Below, piece after piece: positions 27,226-36,776 of a stretch of DNA of 64,000 nt. The notes under the pieces were generated by a model that searched no databases, was not told the DNA's origin, and was given only the letters and a program-made list of their open reading frames with translations. A program made the position numbers and the translations under genes. Position 1 is the stretch's first letter, and every line of letters starts with the position of its first letter. This stretch comes from Brevundimonas variabilis (GTDB lineage: Bacteria > Pseudomonadota > Alphaproteobacteria > Caulobacterales > Caulobacteraceae), in assembly GCF_014199945.1 (NCBI RefSeq), contig NZ_JACHOR010000002.1, positions 496,001-560,000 of the forward strand. Reading direction: 5' to 3'.

Positions 27226-28632
27226 GTGACCCCCCCTTCCCCAGCGGCAATTGCCGAGCTCGAGGCCGCTCTGCCAGCAGGTTCCTGGACCCGGGATTCG
27301 GCAGAGATTGCCCCGTGGCTGACGGAGTGGCGCAATCGCTGGACCGGCGAGACGCCGCTCATGCTGACGCCCCGCTCGACGGCCGAAGTGGCACGCGCCG
27401 TAACGATCTGCGCCAGCCATGGCGTCGCGATCTTGCCTCAGGGCGGCAATACGGGTCTCGTCGGCGGCCAAGTTCCCTTTGGCGAGGTCCTGCTTTCGCT
27501 GCGCAAGATGCGCGCGGTACGGGACGTCACACCTCTCGACGACGCCATGACGGTCGAAGCTGGCGTCACTTTGCTCGAGGCCCAGCAGGCTGCGACTGCG
27601 GCCGGGCGATTCTTTCCCCTGAGCCTAGCGGCCGAGGGCTCGGCCACAATCGGCGGCGTCATCTCCACCAACGCCGGCGGCACGGCCGTCCTGCGCTATG
27701 GCATGATGCGCGAACTGGTCCTCGGCATCGAGGCCGTGATGCCTGACGGCCAGATTTTCAATGGGCTGAAGCGTCTCCGCAAGGACAATACGGGCTATGA
27801 CCTGAAGCAGCTCCTGATCGGCGCCGAGGGCACTTTGGGAGTCGTGACAGCCGCAACGCTCAAGCTGTTCCCGATCATGCGGTCTCGGGCCACGGCGGTC
27901 GTCGGTCTGGAAACTCCACATGCCGCCATCACCCTGCTGGCCAGGGCCAAGGCGGAGACAGGCGGCGGGGTCGAGGCGTTCGAGCTGATGAAACGGATCG
28001 GGGTCGAATTTGCGTTGAAACACATCCCGGACACGCGGGAATTACTGGACTCGACGCCCCCCTGGTACGTGTTGATCGAACTGACGTCGGGGGAGCCGGG
28101 TGCGGCCGAGGCCGGCATGGAACGTATCCTGTCCGCGGCCTTCGAAGAGGGGCTGATCATCGACGCAGCCATCGCGCAGAACGAGACCCAGGCCCGGGCC
28201 TTCTGGAAGGTCCGCGAGGAACAGTCGGCCGCCCAGCGACCGGAAGGTGGCGGGTGGAAGCATGATGTCTCGGTACCCGTGTCACAGATTGCCGACTTCC
28301 TCGACGAGGCGACCACTGCCGTCCAGCAGTTCGAGCCCGGGGCCCGTGTGTCCGCCTTCGGACACGTTGGCGATGGCAACATGCATTATGACATCCTGTG
28401 CCCACCCGGCGCGGACCTGAAGGCGTTCCTCGGTCGTTGGGAAGCAGGATCTCGGGTCGTCCACGATATCGTCGATCGCTACGACGGCTCGATCAGCGCT
28501 GAGCACGGCTTGGGCCGGCTGAAGACCGAGGAGGCCATGCGGTACAAGTCGCCGATCGAGATCCAGACCATGCGCGCGATCCGCAAGGCCATCGACCCCC
28601 GTCGGATCATGAACCCGGCGGTGCTCTTTTGA
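27226..28632 (+). CDS. FAD-linked oxidase (D-2-hydroxyacid/D-2-hydroxyglutarate dehydrogenase type)
   Basis: A 468-residue VAO/PCMH-fold flavoenzyme that oxidises a D-2-hydroxy acid. The N-terminal FAD domain shows ILPQGGNTGLVGGQVP and SATIGGVISTNAGG. The C-terminal domain shows KHDVSVPVSQI, FGHVGDGNMHYD (metal/substrate histidines) and the final ISAEHGLGRLK to IKNP-like DPRRIMNPAVLF. These match D-2-hydroxyglutarate/D-lactate dehydrogenases; the exact substrate is undecided. GTG start at 27226 has GGAG upstream. Its stop overlaps the next gene as TTGA. Confidence 0.9.
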   Translation: MTPPSPAAIAELEAALPAGSWTRDSAEIAPWLTEWRNRWTGETPLMLTPRSTAEVARAVTICASHGVAILPQGGNTGLVGGQVPFGEVLLSLRKMRAVRDVTPLDDAMTVEAGVTLLEAQQAATAAGRFFPLSLAAEGSATIGGVISTNAGGTAVLRYGMMRELVLGIEAVMPDGQIFNGLKRLRKDNTGYDLKQLLIGAEGTLGVVTAATLKLFPIMRSRATAVVGLETPHAAITLLARAKAETGGGVEAFELMKRIGVEFALKHIPDTRELLDSTPPWYVLIELTSGEPGAAEAGMERILSAAFEEGLIIDAAIAQNETQARAFWKVREEQSAAQRPEGGGWKHDVSVPVSQIADFLDEATTAVQQFEPGARVSAFGHVGDGNMHYDILCPPGADLKAFLGRWEAGSRVVHDIVDRYDGSISAEHGLGRLKTEEAMRYKSPIEIQTMRAIRKAIDPRRIMNPAVLF

Positions 28633-29114
28633 TCAGACGAGTCCTGGTAAGCCTGCTGACCGCTGCCGCGCTGTTCGGCGCGGCCCCGGCATCAGCCCAG
28701 ACGGCCGCCGTCGCCCCGTTTGACGAAGCCGGGGAGCGCGCGGCGATCCTTGCTGTGATCTCGGCGATGCAGGCATCGTGGAATCGGGGCGACTACCGCG
28801 GCTACATGCAGGGCTTTCGAAATCCGGACGTCGTCTTTGTCTCGGGCGGGCGGATCAAGGACGGCTGGCAAGGCGCGCTCGACGACTACATCAGAAACTA
28901 TGGCCCTGTCCCCGAGACCCGGGGCACCTTGACCTTCCATGACATGACGGTCGAGTTCCTGGCCCCCGACGCCGCCCAGTTGGTAGGTGGATATACGCTG
29001 GATCGCCCCGAACGCCCTATGGAAGGCATCAACACCCGCCTGTTTCGCAAGCTCGACGGCCGGTGGGTCATCGCCCTCAACCACGTCTCGGCCTATGAGG
29101 TTCTCCGTCCCTGA
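28629..29114 (+). CDS. Exported NTF2-like (DUF4440) protein
   Basis: A 161-residue protein with a good signal peptide (MIRRVLVSLLTAAALFGAAP, cleavage near ASAQT). The mature part is a cone-shaped NTF2-like domain of the DUF4440/SgcJ type: AILAVISAMQASWNRGDYRGYM near residue 40 and the FRKLDGRWVIALNHVSAYE ending. Function is unknown. The TTG start overlaps the FAD-oxidase stop, so the two are translationally coupled, and a shared pathway is possible. Confidence 0.85.
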   Translation: MIRRVLVSLLTAAALFGAAPASAQTAAVAPFDEAGERAAILAVISAMQASWNRGDYRGYMQGFRNPDVVFVSGGRIKDGWQGALDDYIRNYGPVPETRGTLTFHDMTVEFLAPDAAQLVGGYTLDRPERPMEGINTRLFRKLDGRWVIALNHVSAYEVLRP

Positions 29115-29192
29115 AACTGGGCGCGACCAATCCTCCGGTTCAATTCGTCATCGAAGCAGCCTATCAGGCAGGGCGTTGATGAGGAGCCGCCC

Positions 29193-29957
29193 TTGCTGAT
29201 CGTGCTGTCCCCGGCCAAGCGACTGGATTTTACCGAAGCCGACCCCGCCCTTCCGGCGAGCGCCCGTCGCTTCGTCGAGGATACGGCATCGCTGGCTACG
29301 ACCACGAAACGCCAGACACGTGCGGATCTGCGCCGCCTTATGTCCATTTCCGACAAGCTCGCCGAGCTCAACCAGGCCCGCTTCAAGGCCTTCGATCCCG
29401 AGGATGTCGACGGCGGTGTGCAGGCCGCGTTTGCCTTCGCCGGTGATGTCTATGAAGGTCTAAAAGCGCGCGACCTGGACGCCAAGGCCCTGACCTTTGC
29501 ACAAAACCACGTCCGCATCCTGTCAGGTTTCTATGGCCTCTTGCGGCCGCTGGATCGGATCCAGCCGTATCGGCTGGAAATGGGCACCCGTCTCAAGACC
29601 CGCCGGGGCGGCAGCCTCTACGATTTCTGGGGCGACCGCATTTCGAAATGCCTGAATGCCGACGCCCAAGGTCACGCGGATTCCTCGCTAATCAATCTGG
29701 CAAGCCAGGAGTATTTCGGAGCTATCGATGCCAAGGCGCTGAAATTGAACGTCATCACGCCGCACTTCCGCGAACAAAAGGACGGCGAGAGCCGCATCAT
29801 CTCCTTCTTCGCCAAAAAGGCGCGCGGATCGATGACCCGGTTTGCAATCGACGAACGGATCGAAACAGCCGCGGACCTCAAGGCGTTCGACCGCGACGGC
29901 TACCAGTTCGACAAGACAGCCTCGACGGATACCGACTGGATATTCATCAGGTCATGA
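29193..29957 (+). CDS. yaaA: Peroxide stress protein YaaA
   Basis: A 254-residue YaaA/DUF328 protein, linked in E. coli to lowering intracellular free iron during peroxide stress. It begins LIVLSPAKRLDF, and contains NHVRILSGFYGLLRPLDRIQ and PYRLEMGTRL, with the closing DWIFIR. The start is TTG at 29193, six bases after GAGGAG; no ATG suits the conserved N-terminus. Confidence 0.95.
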   Translation: MLIVLSPAKRLDFTEADPALPASARRFVEDTASLATTTKRQTRADLRRLMSISDKLAELNQARFKAFDPEDVDGGVQAAFAFAGDVYEGLKARDLDAKALTFAQNHVRILSGFYGLLRPLDRIQPYRLEMGTRLKTRRGGSLYDFWGDRISKCLNADAQGHADSSLINLASQEYFGAIDAKALKLNVITPHFREQKDGESRIISFFAKKARGSMTRFAIDERIETAADLKAFDRDGYQFDKTASTDTDWIFIRS

Positions 29958-30037
29958 AAGACTTGATTGCCCCTGTCGCCATCGCATCCGCGAAGCGATA
30001 GACTCTTACCGATTTCGACAGACGCGAAAGTGACTCC

Positions 30038-30883
30038 ATGTTCCAGTGGCCGAGGAAAGATACGTCCGAGACTGAACGCCCGGTGTTTCGTGCCCCAGAC
30101 GATCTGAAGGGGCAGGTTGCCGTTATCTCCGGCTCGACGTCCGGAATCGGTCTGGCCCTGGCCAGGGCGGTCGCCTCACGCGGGGGAGATGTGGTTCTGA
30201 ACGGCCTTGGCGATCCGTCAGAGATCGAGCGGACCCGGGCCGAGATGGAAGCCTCCTGCGGGGTGCGCGTACGGTATCACGCGGCCAACATGCTCAAGGG
30301 CGACGAAATCGCCGACATGGTCGCCTATGCCAGGCACCAGTTGGGTCGCCTTGACATTCTGGTCAACAATGCGGGGATCCAGCACGTCGAAGCGGTCGAG
30401 AAATTCCCGACCGACAAGTGGGAACAGATCATCGCAATCAACCTGTCCTCGACGTTTTACGCAACGCGCGCTGCCATCCCGATCATGAAGGCCCAGGGCC
30501 GCGGCAGGATCGTCAACATCGCCTCAGCCCACGGACTGGTCGCCAGCCCATTCAAGTCAGCCTATGTCGCGGCCAAGCACGGGGTCATCGGCTTCACCAA
30601 GACGGTGGCGCTTGAAGTGGCCCGCGACGGGATCACCTGTAACGCCATCTGCCCTGGCTTCGTGGACACGCCCCTGGTCCAGGCACAGATTGCTGATCAG
30701 GCGCGCACCCGTGGCATTTCACGGGAAAAGGTCATCACCGATGTGATGCTTGAGGCGCAACCGACGAAAGAGTTCGTCACCACGGACCAGCTGGCTGGAA
30801 TGTTCCTGTATCTGGTGTCGGATCTGGGCGCATCCGCGAACGGGGCCAGTTTCTCGATCGATGGCGGCTGGACCGCTCAATAG
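30038..30883 (+). CDS. 3-hydroxybutyrate dehydrogenase (SDR family)
   Basis: An NAD-dependent short-chain dehydrogenase that interconverts 3-hydroxybutyrate and acetoacetate, the exit step of polyhydroxybutyrate breakdown. The 281-residue protein shows the cofactor motif SGSTSGIGLALARAVA, NNAGIQH, the catalytic Ser region, and SAYVAAKHGVIGFTK carrying the Tyr/Lys pair. VTTDQLAGMFLYLVSD is typical of this subgroup. A 20-residue N-terminal extension is unusual. The downstream patatin pairs with it in many alphaproteobacteria. Confidence 0.9.
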   Translation: MFQWPRKDTSETERPVFRAPDDLKGQVAVISGSTSGIGLALARAVASRGGDVVLNGLGDPSEIERTRAEMEASCGVRVRYHAANMLKGDEIADMVAYARHQLGRLDILVNNAGIQHVEAVEKFPTDKWEQIIAINLSSTFYATRAAIPIMKAQGRGRIVNIASAHGLVASPFKSAYVAAKHGVIGFTKTVALEVARDGITCNAICPGFVDTPLVQAQIADQARTRGISREKVITDVMLEAQPTKEFVTTDQLAGMFLYLVSDLGASANGASFSIDGGWTAQ

Positions 30884-30901
30884 CCACATCGGAAGACCCG
30901 C

Positions 30902-32002
30902 ATGGCGCTTTTCAGAAGAAAGGCAAAGGTCGAGCCCCAGACCCCAGATTTTAAAAGAAAAACACGCCCATCAACGAAGGGCGGGCGTCGCCCCATCTGC
31001 CTTGCCTTGCAGGGGGGCGGCGCTCATGGAGCCTTCCAGTGGGGGGTGCTGGACCGCCTTCTCGAGGCCGACAGTCTCGACATCAGAGCCGTAACGGCGT
31101 CTTCGGCCGGTGCCATGAACGCCGCTGCGCTGGTTTCCGGTCTCGCCAGCGGCGGTGCAGCGGGTGCCCGGGCAGCCCTGGACAGGCTCTGGCGGGAAAC
31201 CAATCAGTCCGGCGGCAAGAACCCTTTTGGTGACAGTTCGATCTGGAGTTCGGCCCTGACGCCACAATGGCTGAAGGATACGCCGATGTGGCGTGCGTCC
31301 GAAACGCTCGCAATGTCCATGAGCCCGTATGAATTCAATCCATTCAACCACAATCCTCTCAAAAGAGTGCTGGATGCTGCGATTGATTTCGAGGCGGTCC
31401 GCAGCTCGGAGATCAAGCTTTTCATCGCGGCGACTGCCGTCCGCCACGCAAGATCGCGGGTCTTCACGTCGCCAGAGATAACGGACCAGGTCCTGCTGGC
31501 TTCGGCCTGCCTGCCGCACCTGTTCCAGGCCGTCGAGATCGAGGGCGAGCCCTACTGGGATGGCGGATATCTGGCCAATCCGCCGCTCTGGCCGCTGTTC
31601 TACGAGGATACGCCCGATGATGTCCTGCTGATTACCCTGAATGCCTTCGAGCGTGCCGATACGCCAAAGGGTGCGGGTGACATCATGGACCGACTGAACG
31701 AGGTCGTTTTCAATGCGCCGCTTGTCGCTGAACTCCGCGCGGTCGCTTTCGTGCAGAAGCTTATCGAGCAGGGCCATCTCGACGAGGCCGCCCGGGGTCG
31801 CTACCGCCACGTCCTCTTGCACGGCATCGAGGCGGACGGATGGCTTGGAGACCTGTCACTCGGGTCAAAATTCAATACCGAATGGACTTTCCTGAACGAT
31901 CTGAAGGCCCGCGGGCGAGCCGCTGCGGATGACTGGCTGGGGAGCTGTTTCGAACACGTCGGAGAAAGCTCCAGCGTCGACCTTCAGGAGAGGTTTGGCT
32001 AG
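30902..32002 (+). CDS. Patatin-like phospholipase
   Basis: A 366-residue serine lipid acyl hydrolase. The oxyanion loop is LQGGGAHGAFQWGV near residue 36, the nucleophile elbow is TASSAGAMNAAAL and the catalytic Asp is in WDGGYLANPPLWP, forming a Ser-Asp dyad. Proteins of this group lie next to 3-hydroxybutyrate dehydrogenase and may act on lipids or on polyhydroxybutyrate granules; the latter is inference. It follows the dehydrogenase by 18 bases and converges on sua5. Confidence 0.9.
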   Translation: MALFRRKAKVEPQTPDFKRKTRPSTKGGRRPICLALQGGGAHGAFQWGVLDRLLEADSLDIRAVTASSAGAMNAAALVSGLASGGAAGARAALDRLWRETNQSGGKNPFGDSSIWSSALTPQWLKDTPMWRASETLAMSMSPYEFNPFNHNPLKRVLDAAIDFEAVRSSEIKLFIAATAVRHARSRVFTSPEITDQVLLASACLPHLFQAVEIEGEPYWDGGYLANPPLWPLFYEDTPDDVLLITLNAFERADTPKGAGDIMDRLNEVVFNAPLVAELRAVAFVQKLIEQGHLDEAARGRYRHVLLHGIEADGWLGDLSLGSKFNTEWTFLNDLKARGRAAADDWLGSCFEHVGESSSVDLQERFG

Positions 32003-32015
32003 GCTCTTCTTGTGT

Positions 32016-32933
32016 TTACCCGACAAACCCGGCTGCGCGTCTCAACCGGTCATTGATCGCTTCGCCAAGCCCCTCCAGCGGGATCGGCGACACGGCGATG
32101 CCCGAAGGGCTTTCGCGATCCGCTTCCCTGAACAGTCGGAACAGCCTTGCCGCAGCCTCGCGAAGATCCCCCGTCGGGCTCAGGCTCCATCGCGGATCGC
32201 CCACGCCCGGACCGAAGCCCAACAGGATCTCACCGGGTGCCGTGCTTACTGCTTCAATGCGCAAGGGTGCGTCAGGCGCATAGTGGCTTGTGAGGCGGCC
32301 CGGCGACCGGTGTCCCTGACCCTTGTCGCTCAGGGGCCCGACCAGCGCCTCGATCTCGCTTCGTGTCACCGCGCCCGGCCGCAGCAGACTGACGCCGCCA
32401 TCGACGATCGAAACGACGGTGCTCTCGACCCCTACACCGCAGGGTCCGCCATCGAGGGCAGCGGCGGCAAAAGTCCCGGTCTCGGCGACAGCGTCGGAAA
32501 ATGTGGTGGGACTGGGCCTTCCGGACCGATTGGCAGACGGAGCCACAACCGGGCCGCCGAATGCTGCGATCACCGCCCGCGCTTCTGGATGTCCCGGCAT
32601 CCTCAGAGCCACGCTATTCAGGCCTGCTCGCGCAAGATCACAGACCCGATCTCCGGCCCGTACCGGTGCCACGATGGTCAAGGGACCTGGCCAGAACGCC
32701 TCGCAGAGCTTGAGAGCCGCACCGTCAAGCTCACCAATGGCGGCCGCCTGTTCTGGGTCTGCCACATGCGCAATCAAGGGGTTGAAGCGGGGTCTTCCCT
32801 TGGCTTCAAAGATCGCTGCGACAGCCTCGGGCCGCGCGGCGTCGGCAGCGAGACCGTACACGGTTTCGGTTGGCAGGATCGCCAGTCGTCCAGCCTTTAA
32901 CGCCTCGACGCACGCCTCGACGGTATCGTTCAC
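32016..32933 (-). CDS. L-threonylcarbamoyladenylate synthase (Sua5/YwlC)
   Basis: The enzyme makes threonylcarbamoyl-AMP from threonine, bicarbonate and ATP for the t6A37 tRNA modification. The 305-residue protein has a YrdC domain (ILPTETVYGLAADA near residue 19, KGRPRFNPLIAHV, APSANRSGRPSPT) followed by the C-terminal Sua5 domain (SPGRLTSHYAPDAPLRIE). The GTG start at 32933 overlaps the yceI stop as GTGA; a longer frame upstream lies within yceI. Confidence 0.93.
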   Translation of the reverse strand: MNDTVEACVEALKAGRLAILPTETVYGLAADAARPEAVAAIFEAKGRPRFNPLIAHVADPEQAAAIGELDGAALKLCEAFWPGPLTIVAPVRAGDRVCDLARAGLNSVALRMPGHPEARAVIAAFGGPVVAPSANRSGRPSPTTFSDAVAETGTFAAAALDGGPCGVGVESTVVSIVDGGVSLLRPGAVTRSEIEALVGPLSDKGQGHRSPGRLTSHYAPDAPLRIEAVSTAPGEILLGFGPGVGDPRWSLSPTGDLREAAARLFRLFREADRESPSGIAVSPIPLEGLGEAINDRLRRAAGFVG

Positions 32934-33502
32934 GTCCGCGTCCGGGCCGTGATGTCGACATCGACCTTGATGACGCGCGCGATGATCAGACCCCTCAGGC
33001 TTTCCGTTCCTATACCGAAGGCCTCTCGATCCAGATTGGCCGTACCCTCGATACGCACCTCGTTGCCTGAGACGCGGACGACCACGGGAAAAGTCACGCG
33101 CTCTGTGCGCCCCTTGCACGTCACATCGGCACGCGCCTGATAGCGATCCTGGGCCACGCGTTCCAAACCGATCAGGGCGACGTCGATCCGGGGAAAGTCG
33201 GACACGTGCAGGAAGCCCTCGCTCCTGGCTTGGGCCGTGACGAGCGAGTCCCCCATCTGCAGGGACGCCGCCTGGATCGCCAGGTTGACACGGGCCGCCT
33301 CAGGCCGGGCCGGATCGAAGACAATGTTGCCGCTCCAGTCCTCGAAACGACCCGTCTGGGTCATGCCGAGGGCGTCGACCTCGAGCCGGATGGCCGAGCG
33401 CGCCAGGTCGACGTTCCATCGTACAGCTTCGGCAAGCGCGACGCCGTGAACCCACAGGCCGATCAGGACAGCCAGAACGCCTGTGACTGCGGCCCGAATC
33501 AT
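32930..33502 (-). CDS. YceI-family periplasmic protein
   Basis: A 190-residue lipocalin-like protein that binds polyisoprenoid-type lipids such as ubiquinone. A signal peptide (VTGVLAVLIGLWVHGVALAEA) precedes the mature domain. WNVDLARSAIRLEVDALG, RFEDWSGNIVFDPARPE and FPRIDVALIG are family blocks. It lies just after a cytochrome b561 gene, the classic YceJ-YceI pair. Confidence 0.93.
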   Translation of the reverse strand: MIRAAVTGVLAVLIGLWVHGVALAEAVRWNVDLARSAIRLEVDALGMTQTGRFEDWSGNIVFDPARPEAARVNLAIQAASLQMGDSLVTAQARSEGFLHVSDFPRIDVALIGLERVAQDRYQARADVTCKGRTERVTFPVVVRVSGNEVRIEGTANLDREAFGIGTESLRGLIIARVIKVDVDITARTRT

Positions 33503-33503
33503 T

Positions 33504-34061
33504 TCAGCTCACCGACTTGCGCGGCAGGAAAGGAACCATGCGATGCAGCGTGTTGTCGCCACGGGTGAACGCATGTTTCAGCCCACCCAGAACATGCAGG
33601 GCAATCAACACATACAGTAGCTTGGCAGCAAGTTCATGCATGTCCATGAACTGCCCTGCGAGCGCGCGATCCAGCGGGAGCGGAAGCAGCGGCCAGTTGA
33701 ACAGGCCGAACCAGCTGATGTCCCGCCCTGCAGCCGAAGACGCCGCCCAGCCGCCCAGCGGCATACCGATCAGCACCACGTAAAACAGCACATGGGTGAT
33801 CCGCGCGATCCAGATCTGCCAGGCGGGCGTGGCCAGTGGCAGGGGGGCGACAGGATGCGACAACCTCCAGCCGATGCGGACAAGGGTGAGGATCAGGATC
33901 GTCAGCCCGACGGCCTTGTGCAGTCCGATATACTCGCGGCCAACCGGGCCTTCATTGGCTTCTGCAGCTGTCACCAGCAGCACCTGCGCGAGGACCAGAA
34001 GGGCTATGCCCCAGTGAAGGATCATAGATCCTGCTGAATATCGATCCCGCTTGGCAGCCAT
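33504..34061 (-). CDS. Cytochrome b561 (YceJ-like)
   Basis: A 185-residue di-heme membrane cytochrome with four transmembrane segments. Candidate heme-ligating histidines are in MILHWGIALL (helix 1), YIGLHKAVGL (helix 2), MDMHELAAK and LIALHVLGGLKH (helix 4). It probably passes electrons between the quinone pool and a periplasmic partner. ATG at 34061 has GGAGAG upstream; a longer frame to 34547 has no family similarity. yceI follows one base later. Confidence 0.93.
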   Translation of the reverse strand: MAAKRDRYSAGSMILHWGIALLVLAQVLLVTAAEANEGPVGREYIGLHKAVGLTILILTLVRIGWRLSHPVAPLPLATPAWQIWIARITHVLFYVVLIGMPLGGWAASSAAGRDISWFGLFNWPLLPLPLDRALAGQFMDMHELAAKLLYVLIALHVLGGLKHAFTRGDNTLHRMVPFLPRKSVS

Positions 34062-34199
34062 GCTGCACTCTCCCCTGCCGTTTGAGGGACAGTGTGGACC
34101 AGTCTTGACCAGCCTCCAACATCGACTTGCGTGCCGTCGCGGCAAGGCGTCAAGAAGACGGGACAACGCCCGATGCCAGACCCGACAGGAAACGCCCCG

Positions 34200-35984
34200 A
34201 TGCCGTACCGCGCCCCCGTCCGAGACCTCGCCTTCTCCCTGACCGCCGTTGCAGGCATCGACCAGGTCACCGCGACCGGGGCCTTCCCCGACTATGACGG
34301 CGATGTCCTTGCTGCCGTACTCGAGGCTGCGGGCCAGTTTTCCGAAGGCGTTCTGGCCCCCCTGAACCGGCCCGGCGATCTGGCCGGTGCCCAATACGCC
34401 AACGGAGCGGTCACGGCGGCCCCCGGCTTTGCCGACGCCTACCGACAATTTGCCGAAGGAGGCTGGACCGGCCTGGCAGCCCCCGTTCACGCAGGAGGTC
34501 AGGGCCTGCCCAAGGCACTCGAGCTGGCGGCGTTCGAAACGGTCCATGCCGCAAACATGGCGTTTGGCCTGTGCCCCATGCTGTCACTCGCAGCCATCGA
34601 AGCGATCGAGGAACACGGCACCGAGCATCAGAAGACTGCCTACCTGCCCCGCATGGTCAGTGGCGAGTGGACGGGTGCGATGTGCCTCACCGAACCCCAG
34701 GCCGGTTCCGATCTCGGGGCCCTGACCAGCACGGCGACCCCGAACGGCGATGGCACCTACAGCCTGACCGGCCAGAAGATCTACATCACCTGGGGTGACC
34801 ACGACGCCACCGACAACATTGTCCATCTCGTGCTGGCCCGCCTGCCGGACGCACCGGCTGGTCCAAAGGGCATCAGCCTGTTCCTCGCCAACAAATACCT
34901 TGTCAATGTTGACGGCACCCTCGGAGACCGGAACGGTTTCCGCCCTGTCGGGATCGAGCACAAGCTGGGCATCCACGCCTCACCGACGTGCGTGATGCAG
35001 TATGAGGGGGCTACCGCCGAACTGGTCGGTCGTCCAAACGAAGGCCTGGCCCACATGTTCACGATGATGAATGCGGCGAGGGTCGGCGTAGGCGTCGAGG
35101 GCGTCGGCATCGCCGAAATGGCCTATCAGCATGCGCTGGCCTATGCGCTGGACCGGCGGCAGGGACGTTCGATCTGGACCGGCGAGGCCAATGCCCCGAT
35201 CTTTGATCACCCGGATGTCCGCCGCACCCTGTCGGTGATGAAGGCCAGGATCGAGGCCGCCCGCGCCATCTGCCTGTCGACGGGCGTGGCTGCTGACATG
35301 GCCCGGCACGCCGGGACCGACGATGAGCGTCGGTTCTGGAAAGGGCGTGAGGACCTTTTCACCCCCATCGCCAAGGCCTGGTCCACCGACATGGGCGTCG
35401 ACGTCGCCTCGCAGGGTGTCCAGATCCATGGCGGCATGGGATTTGTCGAAGAGACGGGAGCCGCCCAGTACTACCGGGACGCTCGTATCGCCCCGATCTA
35501 CGAGGGCACCAATGGCATCCAGGCCATGGACCTCGTCGGACGCAAGCTTTCGCAGGACGGCGGGGCATCCGCGAGGGCTGTCATCGCAGAAATGAAGGCG
35601 ACGCTTGTCGAAGTGGCGCGGCTTTACGCCGGCAAGCCCGTCGAGCGCTTCGCCACAGCCATCACCGCGGTCGAAGACGCCACCCTCTGGCTGCTGGACG
35701 CCAAGGCGGACCCTGCTCGAGGTTCCGACGTTCTGGCCGCGGCCGCTCCCTACCTGACCCTGATGGGCGACGTCATTGGCGGCTGGATGCTGGCGAAAGG
35801 CGCGCTGGCGGCCAAGGCAAGGCTCGACGCCCGTGACGGTGATCCAGCCTGGCTGGAGGGCAAGATCGCTCTGTACGAAGTCTATGCCGCCAACATTCTG
35901 GGCCATGCGTCCAGCCGTCTGGCGGCCATCGGCCAGGGCGGGGACCTGCTGCAACGGATGAGCCGCGAAGCCCTCGGCGCCTGA
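34200..35984 (+). CDS. Acyl-CoA dehydrogenase, long (FadE-like) type
   Basis: A 594-residue flavoprotein introducing a double bond in acyl-CoA during beta-oxidation. The FAD-contacting MCLTEPQAGSDLGAL, the KIYITWGDHDATDNI strand and the catalytic-Glu segment APIYEGTNGIQAMDLVGRKL are visible. A C-terminal extension of about 130 residues places it among the longer bacterial ACADs with a DUF-type C-terminus. AGGA before ATG 34200 supports this start; frames further upstream lack support. Confidence 0.93.
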   Translation: MPYRAPVRDLAFSLTAVAGIDQVTATGAFPDYDGDVLAAVLEAAGQFSEGVLAPLNRPGDLAGAQYANGAVTAAPGFADAYRQFAEGGWTGLAAPVHAGGQGLPKALELAAFETVHAANMAFGLCPMLSLAAIEAIEEHGTEHQKTAYLPRMVSGEWTGAMCLTEPQAGSDLGALTSTATPNGDGTYSLTGQKIYITWGDHDATDNIVHLVLARLPDAPAGPKGISLFLANKYLVNVDGTLGDRNGFRPVGIEHKLGIHASPTCVMQYEGATAELVGRPNEGLAHMFTMMNAARVGVGVEGVGIAEMAYQHALAYALDRRQGRSIWTGEANAPIFDHPDVRRTLSVMKARIEAARAICLSTGVAADMARHAGTDDERRFWKGREDLFTPIAKAWSTDMGVDVASQGVQIHGGMGFVEETGAAQYYRDARIAPIYEGTNGIQAMDLVGRKLSQDGGASARAVIAEMKATLVEVARLYAGKPVERFATAITAVEDATLWLLDAKADPARGSDVLAAAAPYLTLMGDVIGGWMLAKGALAAKARLDARDGDPAWLEGKIALYEVYAANILGHASSRLAAIGQGGDLLQRMSREALGA

Positions 35985-36776
35985 TCAGGCCGGGCCGCCG
36001 GCCTCCAGCGCACGGAACCAGCGGTCCAGCAGTTCGGCCTCTGCGCGGCGGGCGGCGGTCCGCTGTGCGGCTTCCGCGTCGACACCCCACTGTCGCTCCT
36101 GATAGGCCTCGTCCAGTCGACTGAGCTCGAAGGCGGCCGTCCCGGAAATCGCGCCTCGCTGCAGGGCCAGCCCCAGCACCGCACTGCCGAGCAGGGGCAC
36201 GGCCGTGGCCAGACCGGTCAGGGCGAAGTCGTCCAGCGACAGGGCTTGAGCCCGGACCTGTCCGATCGTCGCCGCGTCCTGCGGCTGGTGGATGATCCCC
36301 TGTGTCGCCACTAGCGTGACCCCCAGTTCGGCTGCGGCCCAGTCCCGCCAGGGGCCCCACTGACTGGCCTGTTCGGTGACCAGACCGGTCGGGTGCTCGG
36401 CCAGATAGCAGAGCAGGTCGGACCCGGCGTAGGCCGCAATCTCCTCGGCCACGGCCTCGCGCGCCTGACTGACGCGATCGATGGCCGTCGCTGCAAGCCG
36501 GGTGGCCGGCATGGTGCCCGGCTCGATGAACTCGCCCTGCGCGGCCCATTCCTCGGCAGCCAGGCCGGCAGCTGCCTCGGTTGGCAGGATCAGCGGGGCA
36601 TGGGCAGGCGTCTTGGGGGCTCGACCGTCCAGCAGGACGACAAAGCCTGCCTGCCCGTCTACCATGGCCCGCGGAGCCACCGTGACGTCCGTCCAGAACC
36701 GCTTCAGCCGCTCCTCGGACTCGCGAAAGCCCTTGCGGGCCGCGACGTTGGGATCCAGCGGCGGGATATGGCTCAT
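35985..36776 (-). CDS. ATP12-family F1-ATPase assembly chaperone
   Basis: A 263-residue homolog of mitochondrial Atp12, which binds the F1 alpha subunit during assembly. Conserved blocks are RFWTDVTV near residue 26, LDGRAPKTPAHAPLILPT, PATRLAATAIDRV, DLLCYLAEHP and the acidic C-terminal DEAYQERQWGVD. It is characteristic of alphaproteobacteria. The ATG overlaps the HAD stop as ATGA, making it the last gene of a crcB-rluC-HAD-atp12 operon. Confidence 0.93.
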   Translation of the reverse strand: MSHIPPLDPNVAARKGFRESEERLKRFWTDVTVAPRAMVDGQAGFVVLLDGRAPKTPAHAPLILPTEAAAGLAAEEWAAQGEFIEPGTMPATRLAATAIDRVSQAREAVAEEIAAYAGSDLLCYLAEHPTGLVTEQASQWGPWRDWAAAELGVTLVATQGIIHQPQDAATIGQVRAQALSLDDFALTGLATAVPLLGSAVLGLALQRGAISGTAAFELSRLDEAYQERQWGVDAEAAQRTAARRAEAELLDRWFRALEAGGPA

